From: Bacillus sp. Xin1
GTDB taxonomy: Bacteria; Bacillota; Bacilli; Bacillales; Bacillaceae_G
Direction of reading: 5' to 3'
DNA: 64,000 nucleotides
NCBI RefSeq assembly: GCF_013314535.1
Contig: NZ_JABUAE010000003.1
Location: 124,001-188,000 of the forward strand
Positions within the stretch are counted from its first letter, which is position 1. Each line of letters opens with the position of its first letter. Positions 25,542 to 34,273 of this stretch are shown here, one piece after another. A program made the translations under genes and the position numbers. A model generated the notes under the pieces. The model worked only from the letters and a program-made list of their open reading frames with translations. It was not told where the DNA came from and searched no databases.

Positions 25542-26094
25542 TTACGAATTCTTTTTAGAAATAGATAACAAAAATATAGTGATCACCTCTTCGAATAAAC
25601 GTTGTAATTCCTCAGTTTTAACTGTGTGGATAAATTGACATAAGCCACCTAACTACGAACCTAATAGAATACTTGTCTTTTCAATATCCTCTATTTTAAA
25701 TTCATCATTATTAATTCTTTCTTCTAAAATATGTTGATATCCTTGTAGGGGGATATTTGCTAATCCATATAGTTTCTGCACTGTAGAAGGGTTGGTGGTA
25801 GGATCTGATGCAAGTTCTTGACCAGCTCTTAGTAAAGGTGTTATGTAATTATAAAAACTTTTCTGTTGCTGTTTGATATTTCACATCCCATTGCTGCATA
25901 CCCTTTTTCGCCAAATACACAAACAAGTTTTCTTTATTTTGATAATGATAATAAATATGTCCTTTGCTATAACCAGAGGCTTTCGCAATATCTTCAACAG
26001 AAGTCTTTGCATACTCCTTTATAGAAAATAATTCGGTTGCTTTTTCAGCTATTACTTGTTTTGCTTGTTCACTGTCATAACGTCTTTTATTCAA
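25542..26094 (-). pseudogene. TetR-family regulator gene, frameshifted and with an internal stop
   Basis: A TTG start behind AAAGGAG opens a TetR DNA-binding domain: AKQVIAEKATELFSIKEYAK then TSVEDIAKASGYSKGHIYYH (about residues 10-50). After ATEKF the frame closes at 25849. The next frame carries on FYNYITPLLRAGQELASDP, QKLYGLANIPLQGYQHILEE, then GS-stop-LGGLCQFIHTVKTEELQRLF to a final TAA at 25542. The total of about 184 codons equals a normal TetR protein, so one frameshift and one nonsense codon have killed it. Confidence 0.75.
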
Positions 26095-26377
26095 CAGTGT
26101 TCTCCTTTCGATTGAATTCTAAAAAATTAAACGGTTGTTCTAATTTTAGTTTATGCAAATCTTCTATATGTAGCAACTATTGTAATAAAAAATACAAAAC
26201 ATTAACTATACAAAGAATTGATATGCACGGAGATAGGCTGTTCATATACGATTGCTAGTTTTGATTATTTTATTTTTTATATAAATGCGGTGCGTGAAAT
26301 TGCCTGTTTTTCACAAACTTTAATTCGTGTTTTTTATTCTTTTTACATATATTTATAAAGAGAATGGAGGGATATTC

Positions 26378-26815
26378 ATGCGAATCTCGTACACAGAAAC
26401 TGATGTGGACTTGTTAGCTCGTTTAATAAGAGCAGAAGCAGAAGGCGAAGGCCAACAAGGGATGCTGGATGTTGGAAATGTCGGTGTGAACAGAGTGATG
26501 TGTAATTGTTTAGACTTTAAAGGGATTACAAATATTGGGCAAATGGTGTATCAACAACAAGGCGGAAGTTATTCATTCGAAGCTGTAACAAAAGGATATT
26601 TTTATCAACGTGCAAGAGAAACTGATAAGGAACTGGCAAGAAAATGCCTGGAATATTGGAGAGGGCATCCCGCAACTAATTCCCTCTGGTTTTTTAATCC
26701 TACAGGAAATTGTCCGCCCGTTTGGTGGAATCAGACATTAGCAGGACAATTCAAGGAACATTGTTTCTATCAACCAACACAAGCGGATTGCCCAAAAGTA
26801 TATGCTGGAAAATAA
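26378..26815 (+). CDS. cwlJ: Cell wall hydrolase, CwlJ type (spore cortex lysis)
   Basis: The 145-residue protein matches CwlJ of B. cereus and B. subtilis in length and order: LLARLIRAEAEGEGQQGMLDVGNVGVNRV, with the catalytic glutamate region in RAEAEGEG, then GYFYQRARETD and SLWFFNPTGNCPPVWWNQTL, GQFKEHCFY. CwlJ helps degrade spore cortex during germination. B. cereus group genomes carry a second CwlJ paralogue, and lack of an adjacent gerQ suggests that this is it. The ATG at 26378 follows GGAGGGATATTC; 17 extra upstream codons have no such site. No signal peptide, as for CwlJ. Confidence 0.88.
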   Translation: MRISYTETDVDLLARLIRAEAEGEGQQGMLDVGNVGVNRVMCNCLDFKGITNIGQMVYQQQGGSYSFEAVTKGYFYQRARETDKELARKCLEYWRGHPATNSLWFFNPTGNCPPVWWNQTLAGQFKEHCFYQPTQADCPKVYAGK

Positions 26816-26924
26816 GTGTTTATTTTATGAGTGTTTCAAAGATTTACTACAAATAATGAGGATTATGTAAATGAATATACCTTTAAAACATTCTTAACTT
26901 CCTCTTCTCGTTCAAAAGTTAGCC

Positions 26925-26962
26925 AAAAGGAAAAGTCTTATTAGCAAGGCTTTTCCTTTTTA
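26925..26962. terminator. Bidirectional terminator
   Basis: AAAAGGAAAAG and CTTTTCCTTTT with extra TCTT/AAGG pairing form the stem between convergent cwlJ-like and speD genes. Confidence 0.85.
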
Positions 26963-26990
26963 AGATTCCATAATTAATTGCTAAATGGAC

Positions 26991-27857
26991 CTAGAAGTTG
27001 TTTCTATTTTCCGGAGAAGCATTATCATTCAAGCCTTCTTCAATTAAGCCATGATTCATGTTTTTTCCGTAAAATATTTCATCCATTTCCGTTTTTAATT
27101 TTTTTGTAATCTCCTCACGTTCTTTTTCGGGTAACTTTTCTTGGGTATATCCAAATAGATAGTTGTTCAAATCAAATTCTTTTAGTTTACATTTTGTATG
27201 GAAAATATGTTCTTGATAGACATTAACATCAATCATATCATAGAGATTTTTCACGTTATTTGGAATGTAATTTTGGATAGAACTTATTTCGTGATCGATA
27301 AATAATTTGTTACCTGTTATATCTCTTGTAAAGCCTCTAACACGATAATCAATTGTCATAATATCTGTATCAAATGAGTGAATTAGATAATTTAACGCTT
27401 TAAGAGGTGAGATTTCACCGCATGTAGCTACATCAATATCTGCTCGAAAAGTGCTGATACCCTCATTCGGATGATATTCAGGATACGTATGTACTGTAAT
27501 ATGACTTTTATCTAACTGCATGACAACTGAATCTGGAAGAGGTCCAGGAGATTCAGTGAATGATTCAGTTGGCACTTCTACCACTGGACCTTCTGATACT
27601 AATATAGTTACGCTTGCGCCTTGTGGTACATAGTCTTGTTTAGCAATATTCAATACATGTGCTCCTATAATATCCGAGACATTTTTCAAAATCTTAGTTA
27701 ATCTGTCTGCATTATATTGTTCATCTATGTATTCTATATAAGCTTCTCGTTCCTTTTTTGTTTTTGTATAGCAAATATCATACATGTTAAAACTTAATGA
27801 TTTTGTAAGGTTATTGAATCCATGTAATTGAATCCGTTGCTCTGGTGTTAGTTTCAT
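26991..27857 (-). CDS. speD: S-adenosylmethionine decarboxylase proenzyme (E. coli type)
   Basis: The 288-residue protein matches the long, E. coli-class Spe[21 protein letters not shown] at the N-terminus, self-cleavage site [16 protein letters not shown] with cleavage before Ser118 (K117-S118) to give the pyruvoyl group, then [20 protein letters not shown]. It makes decarboxylated SAM, the aminopropyl donor for spermidine. This class differs from the short B. subtilis-type SpeD, of which Bacillus usually has one too. I start at the ATG at 27857, matching E. coli SpeD, with GGGGA upstream; the longest frame begins at a TTG without a site. It stands alone. Confidence 0.92.
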   Translation of the reverse strand: MKLTPEQRIQLHGFNNLTKSLSFNMYDICYTKTKKEREAYIEYIDEQYNADRLTKILKNVSDIIGAHVLNIAKQDYVPQGASVTILVSEGPVVEVPTESFTESPGPLPDSVVMQLDKSHITVHTYPEYHPNEGISTFRADIDVATCGEISPLKALNYLIHSFDTDIMTIDYRVRGFTRDITGNKLFIDHEISSIQNYIPNNVKNLYDMIDVNVYQEHIFHTKCKLKEFDLNNYLFGYTQEKLPEKEREEITKKLKTEMDEIFYGKNMNHGLIEEGLNDNASPENRNNF

Positions 27858-28107
27858 GATAAAATTCCCCATTCTGTTGTTCAATAATATTTGATAAACC
27901 CTTTACGCAATATAATTCCATACTACAACTTTTTCATGCATATTCTTTTGAATTAGAATCACTTGAAATATATTAGTTATTTCTAATTCGCGACTGGAAT
28001 TTAATTGAGTTTAATACATTTTATTACTGTAAAAATACGGTAAGTGAAATTTAGAATAACAACAATATAGAATTTGAATCAAGAAAACGTTGTGACTAGA
28101 TTAACCA

Positions 28108-28157
28108 AAAATGAAAAGATGTACGAGTTCATATCAACCTGTACATCTTTTCATTTT
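28108..28157. terminator. Intrinsic terminator
   Basis: AAAATGAAAAGATGTAC and GTACATCTTTTCATTTT form a perfect 17-base stem with a 16-base loop. It lies downstream of the small minus-strand gene at 28219-28347. Confidence 0.8.
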
Positions 28158-28168
28158 CTTTGTAGTCA

Positions 28169-28207
28169 AGACTAATTAGATACTGTGTCAATTTGTTTAA
28201 TTAGTCT
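28169..28207. repeat. Inverted repeat next to a terminator
   Basis: AGACTAATTA (28169-28178) and TAATTAGTCT (28198-28207) are exact inverted repeats just after the stop codon of the 42-residue gene. There is no T-tract, so it may only stabilise the mRNA end. Confidence 0.5.
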
Positions 28208-28218
28208 CAATTAAAACA

Positions 28219-28347
28219 TTATTTGTTTAAATCTTTTTTTGTTATTTCACTTCTAATATTCACATCTTTTGAGAATTCAGTATCGTTTTTTAGATTATTC
28301 AGATGTTGATCTTTACGCTTTCGATTATCATTCCGATTCGTCATCAT
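28219..28347 (-). CDS. Small hydrophilic protein (42 residues)
   Basis: AGAGGGGGATAA precedes two ATGs opening MMTNRNDNRKRKDQHLNNLK, NDTEFSKDVNIRSEITKKDL then NK and TAA. It is strongly charged and Asn-rich, like other tiny Bacillus proteins made late in growth. The strong site and two downstream hairpins support it as a gene. No family recognised. Confidence 0.6.
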   Translation of the reverse strand: MMTNRNDNRKRKDQHLNNLKNDTEFSKDVNIRSEITKKDLNK

Positions 28348-28450
28348 TTATCCCCCTCTTATTAACGTTCGTACCTATTTTGTACAAAAGGAACTATTTC
28401 ATACAGATTATTTTCGTATGTATAGTCTCGTATTATTGAGAATTTTAGTG

Positions 28451-28480
28451 AATTTTCTTATTTTATAAAATAAGAAAATT
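28451..28480. repeat. 30-base perfect palindrome
   Basis: AATTTTCTTATTTTA followed immediately by its own reverse complement TAAAATAAGAAAATT. It lies in a gene-free stretch between divergent small genes at 28219-28347 and 28705-28860. Such a loopless palindrome could be a dimeric regulator site or a cruciform; it is not a terminator. Confidence 0.65.
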
Positions 28481-28650
28481 TGTTACTTACTATCTTTTGT
28501 AGTAGGATTCCTCCATAAAAAATTTATTCATTTCTTTTAATGAATACAAAAAGTGTATGTTTTGTTCATGGTTTTAATCTCTTTTGTCTAATGCACTATG
28601 AGTCGATCGATGAAGTTTATAACCATTTTCCACTTTTTATGAAATTTATT

Positions 28651-28690
28651 TTTGACAAAACACTTACTTGGTGGTGCATACTATGCTTAT
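28651..28690 (+). promoter_or_regulatory. Possible sigma-A-like promoter
   Basis: TTGACA at about 28651-28656 is followed after 17-19 bases by TGCATACTATG, which holds weak -10 candidates. It is placed correctly for the 51-residue gene beginning at 28705. Confidence 0.4.
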
Positions 28691-28704
28691 TGGAGGTGAC
28701 AATC

Positions 28705-28860
28705 ATGGGACACAATCAAAACCCGTTTACAACAAAGAAGCGTAATGCCAACGGACAATATGATAAAGAAGCACACAGCATCGACAGCCATGGTAACTTT
28801 GTACCTAACACACCAACGAATGACGCTGTTCTTCGTGCTGAAAGGCCGAAGAACAAATGA
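28705..28860 (+). CDS. Small hydrophilic protein (51 residues)
   Basis: GGAGGTGACAATC precedes the ATG of MGHNQNPFTTKKRNANGQYD, KEAHSIDSHGNFVPNTPTND and AVLRAERPKNK. The longest frame extends 55 codons upstream, but that part covers the promoter and lacks a site, so the short form is the gene. The protein is polar and low in hydrophobic residues, which suggests a small spore or stress protein; I do not recognise the family. Confidence 0.7.
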   Translation: MGHNQNPFTTKKRNANGQYDKEAHSIDSHGNFVPNTPTNDAVLRAERPKNK

Positions 28861-29087
28861 AAAAAACTGGATTTCTCCTGGGCTTTTTCATTTGTAATAA
28901 TTTTCATTGATATCGTTTGTCAAAAAATAACGAGTACGTGGCATTCCCTTTTTTTGGCTCATCAAGAATACTTACTACCTTGGATTTTATATGATCCTCT
29001 TTCTCTTCCATTGGCAGTTACTGCTTGAGTACCAATTATTAGTGGAAGAAGCGATTTTTATTACTAGAAACAGAATAAAATTAATTC
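28861..29087. other. Spacer, no confident gene
   Basis: Both strands show short protein-like frames here (a plus frame of 73 codons ending RFEFYQI, and a minus frame PLIIGTQAVTANGRERGSYK), but neither has a start with a ribosome binding site. They may be relics or chance. Confidence 0.3.
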
Positions 29088-29118
29088 AAGAAGCTTACAC
29101 GTTAGATGTAAGCTTCTT
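29088..29118. terminator. Terminator-like hairpin
   Basis: AAGAAGCTTACA and TGTAAGCTTCTT form a perfect 12-base stem with a 7-base loop and a short T-run. It has no obvious gene of its own. Confidence 0.65.
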
Positions 29119-29218
29119 TCAGCCTGCGCAATTAAGATTTGAATTTTACCAAATTTAACACAATGCGTTCAATATCTTTCCAAACTATTTGGACATGATA
29201 AAGAATGAGGTGACTATA

Positions 29219-29542
29219 ATGAAAAATGAAATATCAAAGTTAGTACCAGAAGCAGTTAACAAGGTAATTCAGAAAGAAGTTAAAGACAGAAACCGACGCA
29301 TTATTGATTTAATTATCGATGATGCCACTGCATATGGATTTAATTCGGAGCAAGTAGTCCCTTGTATCATGGCTGCTTATTATGCTCATCAGTCCGCGCA
29401 TTATCCTAGTGAAATGGAAGATGAGTGGATCGGAATCTTAGTCTTCTACACAGCTATACGTTCAGCGATGAAGCTTTTATCTTACGGTAAATTTAAAGCA
29501 AAGCGATCAGAGAATGGATGGATGATGTATACAGATCATTGA
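29219..29542 (+). CDS. Conserved-looking hypothetical protein (107 residues)
   Basis: GAGGTGACTATA precedes the ATG at 29219, ten codons into the longest frame. The protein is mixed-charge and helical: NEISKLVPEAVNKVIQKEVK, RRIIDLIIDDATAYGFNSEQ, VVPCIMAAYYAHQSAHYPSE. There is no signal peptide or membrane segment. No domain is recognised. A perfect terminator follows, which supports it as an independent gene. Confidence 0.7.
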   Translation: MKNEISKLVPEAVNKVIQKEVKDRNRRIIDLIIDDATAYGFNSEQVVPCIMAAYYAHQSAHYPSEMEDEWIGILVFYTAIRSAMKLLSYGKFKAKRSENGWMMYTDH

Positions 29543-29560
29543 ACAAATCTTATTTTGGAG

Positions 29561-29597
29561 TAAGAGATTTCTATTAACAAACCGCTGAAATCTCTTA
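29561..29597 (+). terminator. Terminator hairpin
   Basis: TAAGAGATTTC (29561-29571) and GAAATCTCTTA (29587-29597) form a perfect stem between the convergent genes at 29219 and 29636. Confidence 0.7.
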
Positions 29598-29635
29598 CTG
29601 ATTGCCAAATAAATACGAGATTATATTTAAGTAAT

Positions 29636-30151
29636 TTAATCTAATGCTTCTTCTGCTAACGAAATAATATTCTCAATATATGGAGATTTTTCATTTGTAT
29701 ACGCCACTCGATCAAATGGATACTTCATGGCAAGCTCTTGTTTTAATTGTTTATATTCCATACGTGCCCATTCATGATTTCTCATAAAATCACGGAATAA
29801 TAAATTGTTCTTCCACTCTTGACCACCATACGTATAGACGTGTAAATGATGTGTACCTGCTCTCCATTTCCCTTTTCTAAAAAAACGTCTATGTGGAAAA
29901 TGTTTATGAAATACATATTCATATCCTATTGTTTGCATAGGTTCTATCCAATGATCAACTACTTTTAAATCTTTAACACCTATCATCATATCAATAAGCG
30001 GTTTCGCGTCTAATCCTTCTACTGACGTACTTCCAATATGTTCAATCTCTAAGATGTCCTTTTCTAGTAATGCGATAAATTTCTCTTTCTCTTTCAAAAA
30101 TTCCGTATGCCAATTTAAATTATACGATTCAATGATTATTTCTTTATCCAT
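29636..30151 (-). CDS. GrpB family protein (UPF0157), second copy
   Basis: The 171-residue protein has IEHIGSTSVEGLDAKPLIDM (about residues 36-55) followed by HHLHVYTYGG and FRDFMRNHEWARMEYKQLKQ, all GrpB/UPF0157 landmarks. It has the same length as the copy at 19670 but differs at most positions outside the motifs, so they are old paralogues rather than a recent duplication. The nucleotidyltransferase-like fold is known; the substrate is not. AGGAGGAAGAG precedes the ATG. Single gene. Confidence 0.85.
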   Translation of the reverse strand: MDKEIIIESYNLNWHTEFLKEKEKFIALLEKDILEIEHIGSTSVEGLDAKPLIDMMIGVKDLKVVDHWIEPMQTIGYEYVFHKHFPHRRFFRKGKWRAGTHHLHVYTYGGQEWKNNLLFRDFMRNHEWARMEYKQLKQELAMKYPFDRVAYTNEKSPYIENIISLAEEALD

Positions 30152-30279
30152 CTCTTCCTCCTTTTATACTCATAACCTAAGTTTATAAGCTATCTTTTTT
30201 ATTAATCAAAACAGGACTTTCTGCATCATTCTCAAATATATCAATGTTTAATCTAATTATATAAAATAAGAGGTGCAAA

Positions 30280-30555
30280 ATGAATGAAATTCCGATAACA
30301 ATTCATTTGGATGATGTCCCTTTTCAATTAAAGGAATATCAAGATTTCGATTGGCTTGTAAGACTTGGTAGAGTATTTGCAGTGTTAGATCAGTAAGATT
30401 CAGCGAATATTTACTTCGGTATTGAAAAAAATCAACGCTATACGCAAGTGAAAGAGTTTTATTTAGCATAGGGATTTACTCGTAACAAACCTTCTCATTG
30501 TAGTAAAATAATTAATAATGAAGAAATTACATTTTTTCTGTATAATACTTATTAG
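30280..30555 (+). pseudogene. Remnant of a Ser/Thr-kinase-like gene fused to another tail
   Basis: GAGGTGCAAA precedes an ATG and a frame that reads MNEIPITIHLDDVPFQLKEY, QDFDWLVRLGRVFAVLDQ, stop, DSANIYFGIEKNQRY, then QVKEFYLA, stop, GFTRNKPSHCSKIINNEEIT. The GRVFAVLDQ-DSANIYFGIEKNQRY part resembles the glycine-rich N-lobe of a B. cereus group protein-kinase-like family. The rest of the kinase is gone, and the segment after RY reads like the end of an unrelated protein. Two stops in one frame make it a pseudogene. Confidence 0.5.
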
Positions 30556-30586
30556 TATTGAAAACTACAATAATGAGGCATGCTAG

Positions 30587-31843
30587 ATGAATTTTATATA
30601 CATCAATCAAAACGTATTAAATAATTTGCTTTACATTTTAAGTAGCGTCTTTGTTTTTTATTTTATATATGATAACGGGATGTTTTTCAAAAAATACAAA
30701 AAAACCCTTATTGTAATCTGCACGAGTATACCGTTAATTTTATGTATGAAATACCCTATATATATCGATGAAAATTGTGTTCATGATTTAAGACAAATTC
30801 CATTTTTCATAGGTACACTTTATGGTGGCTTACCGGTTGGAATCGCTTTATTAACTATCATGTTATTAATTCGGTTTGTTTTTTATGGTGTGAACTTTTT
30901 AACTGTTATTGTTTATATTGTAATGCTAATTTTCACTGCTCTTGCCTCTTCTAAATTTAATCAATTAAATAGAAGAAAGAAACTCATTATGTCAATATTT
31001 TTATCTATTTCTCTTGCTTTACTTACAACATTTATCGCTGTAATTTTATCGGATTTTCCAATTACACATCCATATATTACTTATTTTATTATACTGCCCC
31101 CGATTATCATGTTATTTGTTGTATATATGAATGAAGTTTTAAGAGATGCCTTTATGATGAGATCCAAATTAGTAAAAATGGAGAAAATGGAGATTGTGAG
31201 TCAACTTGCTGCAAGTATTTCGCATGAAGTTAGAAATCCTCTTACTGTAGTAAAAGGATTTACTCAGCTCCTGAAAACACCAGATTTATCACAAGAGTCA
31301 CGAGAACAATATATTGAACATATTCTGGGAGAGTTAAACCGTGCACAAGTTATAATTGATGATTACTTAACATTCGCTAAGCCTGCATCACAAAAAGTTG
31401 ATAACATTATAATAGATCAAGAATTAAAAAGAGTAATAAGTATGATGATGCCATTATGTAATATGAATTCTATAAATGTTTCTGAAGAATTAGTAACCGG
31501 ATCCATTATTGGGAATACACAGCATTTTCAACAATGCTTTTTAAACTTAGTAAAAAATAGCATTGAAGCAATGCCAAATGGCGGGAAACTTCGTGTTCAA
31601 TCATCGGTTTTTGAAAACAAAGTTACGATTGTTATTAAGGATAGTGGAATTGGTATGACGCCAGAACAAATAAATCGATTTGGCGAACCATATTTCAGCA
31701 CAAAAACAAAAGGAACAGGTTTAGGTACGATGGTTGCAGTGAAAATCATTGAAACGATGAACGGCACTTTAAGTATAAAGAGTATTGTTAATAAAGGAAC
31801 GACTTTAAAGATTACATTTCCACAAAATAATGAGGTTGCTTAA
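30587..31843 (+). CDS. Sporulation sensor histidine kinase, KinB type
   Basis: The 418-residue protein has a membrane region of about six segments up to residue 180 (5TMR-LYT-like, with the RQIPFFIGTLYGGLPVGI motif at 69-86), and then a kinase core: phosphoacceptor His213 in AASISHEVRNPLTVVKGF, N-box FLNLVKNSIEAMPNGG, G1 DSGIGM and G2 TKTKGTGLGTMVA. This layout and the HEVRNPLTV motif are those of B. subtilis KinB, which feeds phosphate to Spo0F. No response regulator is adjacent, as expected for phosphorelay kinases. GAGG precedes the ATG. Its promoter may overlap the kinase remnant upstream, where TATAAT lies at 30541. Confidence 0.88.
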   Translation: MNFIYINQNVLNNLLYILSSVFVFYFIYDNGMFFKKYKKTLIVICTSIPLILCMKYPIYIDENCVHDLRQIPFFIGTLYGGLPVGIALLTIMLLIRFVFYGVNFLTVIVYIVMLIFTALASSKFNQLNRRKKLIMSIFLSISLALLTTFIAVILSDFPITHPYITYFIILPPIIMLFVVYMNEVLRDAFMMRSKLVKMEKMEIVSQLAASISHEVRNPLTVVKGFTQLLKTPDLSQESREQYIEHILGELNRAQVIIDDYLTFAKPASQKVDNIIIDQELKRVISMMMPLCNMNSINVSEELVTGSIIGNTQHFQQCFLNLVKNSIEAMPNGGKLRVQSSVFENKVTIVIKDSGIGMTPEQINRFGEPYFSTKTKGTGLGTMVAVKIIETMNGTLSIKSIVNKGTTLKITFPQNNEVA

Positions 31844-31856
31844 TAAAATCTTGATT

Positions 31857-31882
31857 TAAAAGGAGCTCCTATGCTCCTTTTT
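31857..31882. terminator. Intrinsic terminator
   Basis: AAAGGAGC (31859-31866) and GCTCCTTTTT form a stem with a 6-base loop and a T-tail, 14 bases after the KinB-like stop. Confidence 0.85.
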
Positions 31883-31966
31883 GTTTTCCCATATATAAAA
31901 ATTAGCTATGCTTTTATAAGATTTTGCATAAATTAGTTATATAAAAACCTTAATATTCATTCATCT

Positions 31967-32761
31967 CTATGAGTATGGAAAAAGTCTCATATCGGTATGA
32001 ATAAAAACAAACTGCTGAATCATTTCATTTAAACATTTCGCTGCTTTTGTAGGAATTTGATGCTTTACGTTATCAATGAATTTTAATTCATTACATGGCA
32101 CTTTTCCATGCAGTAATTTCGCATGACTATAAAATACCTTATCTTTCTTACCATAAACTAACAAAATCGGAAGTTGAATATTTTCAAGCTGATTCGTACA
32201 ATTATAATGCAAACTATAACGATAATATTGCCAGATATTTTTGGCATTCCCTTTTCGTGCTTCTTTAAACATCTTTTTGAACAATTTATGTGTATTTGAA
32301 TTGCCCCATGAAATAGACCATGCTAAAAATGAAACTGCTCCCACTTTCGCAAGTTTCACGCCAAGTGAAATCTTATTCTTTAGATATCCATCCCTAACTT
32401 CTGACATCCCCCCGATTAGAATACCCCCTAACGCTCTTTCAGCAAAAGTCAATAAAAATTCTAATGCGATAGAGCTTCCAGTCGAATATCCACATACAAA
32501 TGCTTTTTTAATCTCCAAATGATCCAACAAACATCTAATGTCTTCAGCAATCAATGGATAGGTTATCGGTTGTTTTGAATACTGACTCCTTCCGTGCCCT
32601 CTAATATCAAAAGCAATTACCTTGAAATTTTGGGATAATTCCTCGATTTGGTACTCAAAATTCACACAAGTAAGTACAGGGGGATGAATAAAAACAATAG
32701 GAACCCCTTTTCCCTTAACGATATAATACAGACTACCACCGTCCACATCCAACATTGGCAT
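31967..32761 (-). CDS. Alpha/beta hydrolase
   Basis: The protein, about 264 residues, has VPIVFIHPPVL (oxyanion region), FDIRGHGRS, the nucleophile elbow CGYSTGS (Ser about residue 93), the acid in LVYGKKDKVF and the histidine in VKHQIPTKA. The HP-P in place of HG-G is slightly unusual. Substrate is unknown. The ATG at 32761 lies eight bases after GAGGTGAT; the GTG four codons earlier overlaps that site. It is a single gene with no signal peptide. Confidence 0.85.
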   Translation of the reverse strand: MPMLDVDGGSLYYIVKGKGVPIVFIHPPVLTCVNFEYQIEELSQNFKVIAFDIRGHGRSQYSKQPITYPLIAEDIRCLLDHLEIKKAFVCGYSTGSSIALEFLLTFAERALGGILIGGMSEVRDGYLKNKISLGVKLAKVGAVSFLAWSISWGNSNTHKLFKKMFKEARKGNAKNIWQYYRYSLHYNCTNQLENIQLPILLVYGKKDKVFYSHAKLLHGKVPCNELKFIDNVKHQIPTKAAKCLNEMIQQFVFIHTDMRLFPYS

Positions 32762-32773
32762 GTATGTAATCAC

Positions 32774-33308
32774 CTCAACAATCTAAAATCGTCCCTAACT
32801 CTTTTTCAAGAAAAAAAGTATCTTCCAAAAGGATGCATACTAAAAATTGATTTCAGTACAAAAGTATTCCCCTTTTGTTATTAATTCCTTTATAAGATGA
32901 CATGTTATGCTATAAATAACCTCTTACAGTACACATTGACAATGTGCCTTTGCACTCATTTCAGTTATTATGTGGCACTTCTTTTTTTCTATTCTGGCAA
33001 CTATTTAGAATAAATCACAATAAATTTTATTCTATAAATTACCATAGAAAATGAATATCATTCCTTTTAATCTCATTTTTTTATATACTCCATCTCATTG
33101 AGTAAAAAACATTATGTAAATGAATTTTGTACATGTTTCCCTTTTTCATGAGTGAACCTACAAGTACACTTAGGGTTTTTAAGAAAAAAGATTTAAGAAA
33201 TATTAACATAAATTAGCATCATAAATTTCTATAAAATATTGCAACATAAATCTTGTGAAATTGAACTTAGTGTTTCTTTTTCCTAATTATTTTTACAGGG
33301 GGTAAAAA
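32774..33308. other. Gene-free gap
   Basis: About 535 AT-rich bases between divergent genes. I see no ORF with a ribosome binding site, no terminator and no recognised riboswitch. Promoters for both neighbours must lie here, but none is clear. Confidence 0.5.
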
Positions 33309-33620
33309 ATGAATACTCTTAACTTCTTGATGTCACTATTCAATTCTGGAAGAAGAACTCAGCAAATGTTTAAATTATTTAGAAATAGACGGAATAACAA
33401 TAGAAGCTGGATTTGGTTTTCTTTACTAGGATTAGGAACAGTTTTTAGTGTAGTAGCAACACGTAATTCAAACATGATGAAACCTATTCAACGTTTGTTC
33501 CAAGGTGTTCAAAATCCGACAAAAACATTCATTCCATCCAAAGTAAATTTAGCAAATATAGAGTTTGCCGATGAAATTACGCCTAACAGTCAAAAGAAAC
33601 TAGGTAATCAAAATCAATAA
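33309..33620 (+). CDS. Small predicted membrane-anchored protein
   Basis: The 103-residue protein starts with a basic amphipathic part (SGRRTQQMFKLFRNRRNNNR), one hydrophobic segment (SWIWFSLLGLGTVFSVVAT, about residues 33-51), and a polar C-terminal part (FIPSKVNLANIEFADEITPN). A strong AGGGGGTAAAAA precedes the ATG. It looks like a single-pass membrane protein with positive-inside tail. The family is not recognised; similar small proteins in the group are often sporulation-related. Confidence 0.65.
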   Translation: MNTLNFLMSLFNSGRRTQQMFKLFRNRRNNNRSWIWFSLLGLGTVFSVVATRNSNMMKPIQRLFQGVQNPTKTFIPSKVNLANIEFADEITPNSQKKLGNQNQ

Positions 33621-33881
33621 CTATCGTGAATAATAAAAACTTATCTTTAGTCACAACTGTTTACAATATAAAAAAGCATATAAATTTCACGAATGTTTTT
33701 AAGTGTAACTTTGTCATTTCAGTACAATTTTGATTTAAATCACAGCCGTCCCTATTTCATTTTTCATTGATTAGCATAGCTGTACCACTCTTTATGTATG
33801 TATTAAGTTTTTTATTTGTAAAACTCAATCAGAATCAATCACCGGTACACAAAAAAATCAAAACTCTAGAAAATTTCTATT

Positions 33882-33909
33882 GAAAAAAGGAGCATGATAG
33901 CTCCTTTTT
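33882..33909 (-). terminator. Terminator of the yjcZ-like gene
   Basis: AAAAAAGGAGC and GCTCCTTTTT form a stem with a 6-base loop; T-rich on the minus-strand 3' side. About 95 bases after the yjcZ-like stop. Confidence 0.8.
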
Positions 33910-34004
33910 CCTGTTGAATCTCGTATTGATACTAAAAAAAGTATCTTTAATAGTTTTTCTGATTACATGATTCTGCGACGAATGATAAAAAAATCGTTTG
34001 TTTT

Positions 34005-34112
34005 TTAATATCCTCCGCCCCAGCAGCTGCATCCAACAATAATTAATAAAATAAATAAAACAACTAATAAAGCAAATCCTCCACCAAAACCGCAAGAACC
34101 ACCGTGACTCAT
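34005..34112 (-). CDS. YjcZ-family sporulation peptide (35 residues)
   Basis: AAGGAGGAGAAAAT precedes the ATG of MSHGGSCGFGGGFALLVVLF then ILLIIVGCSCWGGGY and TAA. A Gly/Cys head, a hydrophobic core of about 16 residues and a Cys/Trp/Gly tail are the signature of the YjcZ/YhzH-like sporulation peptides found in many copies in Bacillus. They are small membrane peptides of unknown function. It is too short for routine ORF calling but the family match and ribosome binding site are clear. Confidence 0.88.
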   Translation of the reverse strand: MSHGGSCGFGGGFALLVVLFILLIIVGCSCWGGGY

Positions 34113-34212
34113 ATTTTCTCCTCCTTTTAGTATAAAGCTAATGGGTAATCGATTATTTATTAACGGGTTCGTATTATACAGTATGTATCTATGTAAATTT
34201 GGAGCATGTCTT

Positions 34213-34256
34213 GGATAAATTTAAAAAAGCACTCCGCGAGTGCCTAAATTTTATCC
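34213..34256 (-). terminator. Terminator of the ECF operon
   Basis: GCACTC-CGC-GAGTGC with flanking GGATAAATTTA/TAAATTTTATCC pairs; a six-T run follows on the minus strand. It lies 18 bases after the ecfT stop. Confidence 0.85.
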
Positions 34257-34273
34257 GAATAACATCGAGAAAC

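Noticed and set aside
28540-28704. 55-codon N-terminal extension of the 51-residue protein
   Set aside because: It covers the promoter and lacks a ribosome binding site, while GGAGGTGAC precedes the inner ATG.
33050-33075. Fur-box-like AATGAATATCATT
   Set aside because: Too few matches to the 19-base consensus and no iron-related gene nearby.
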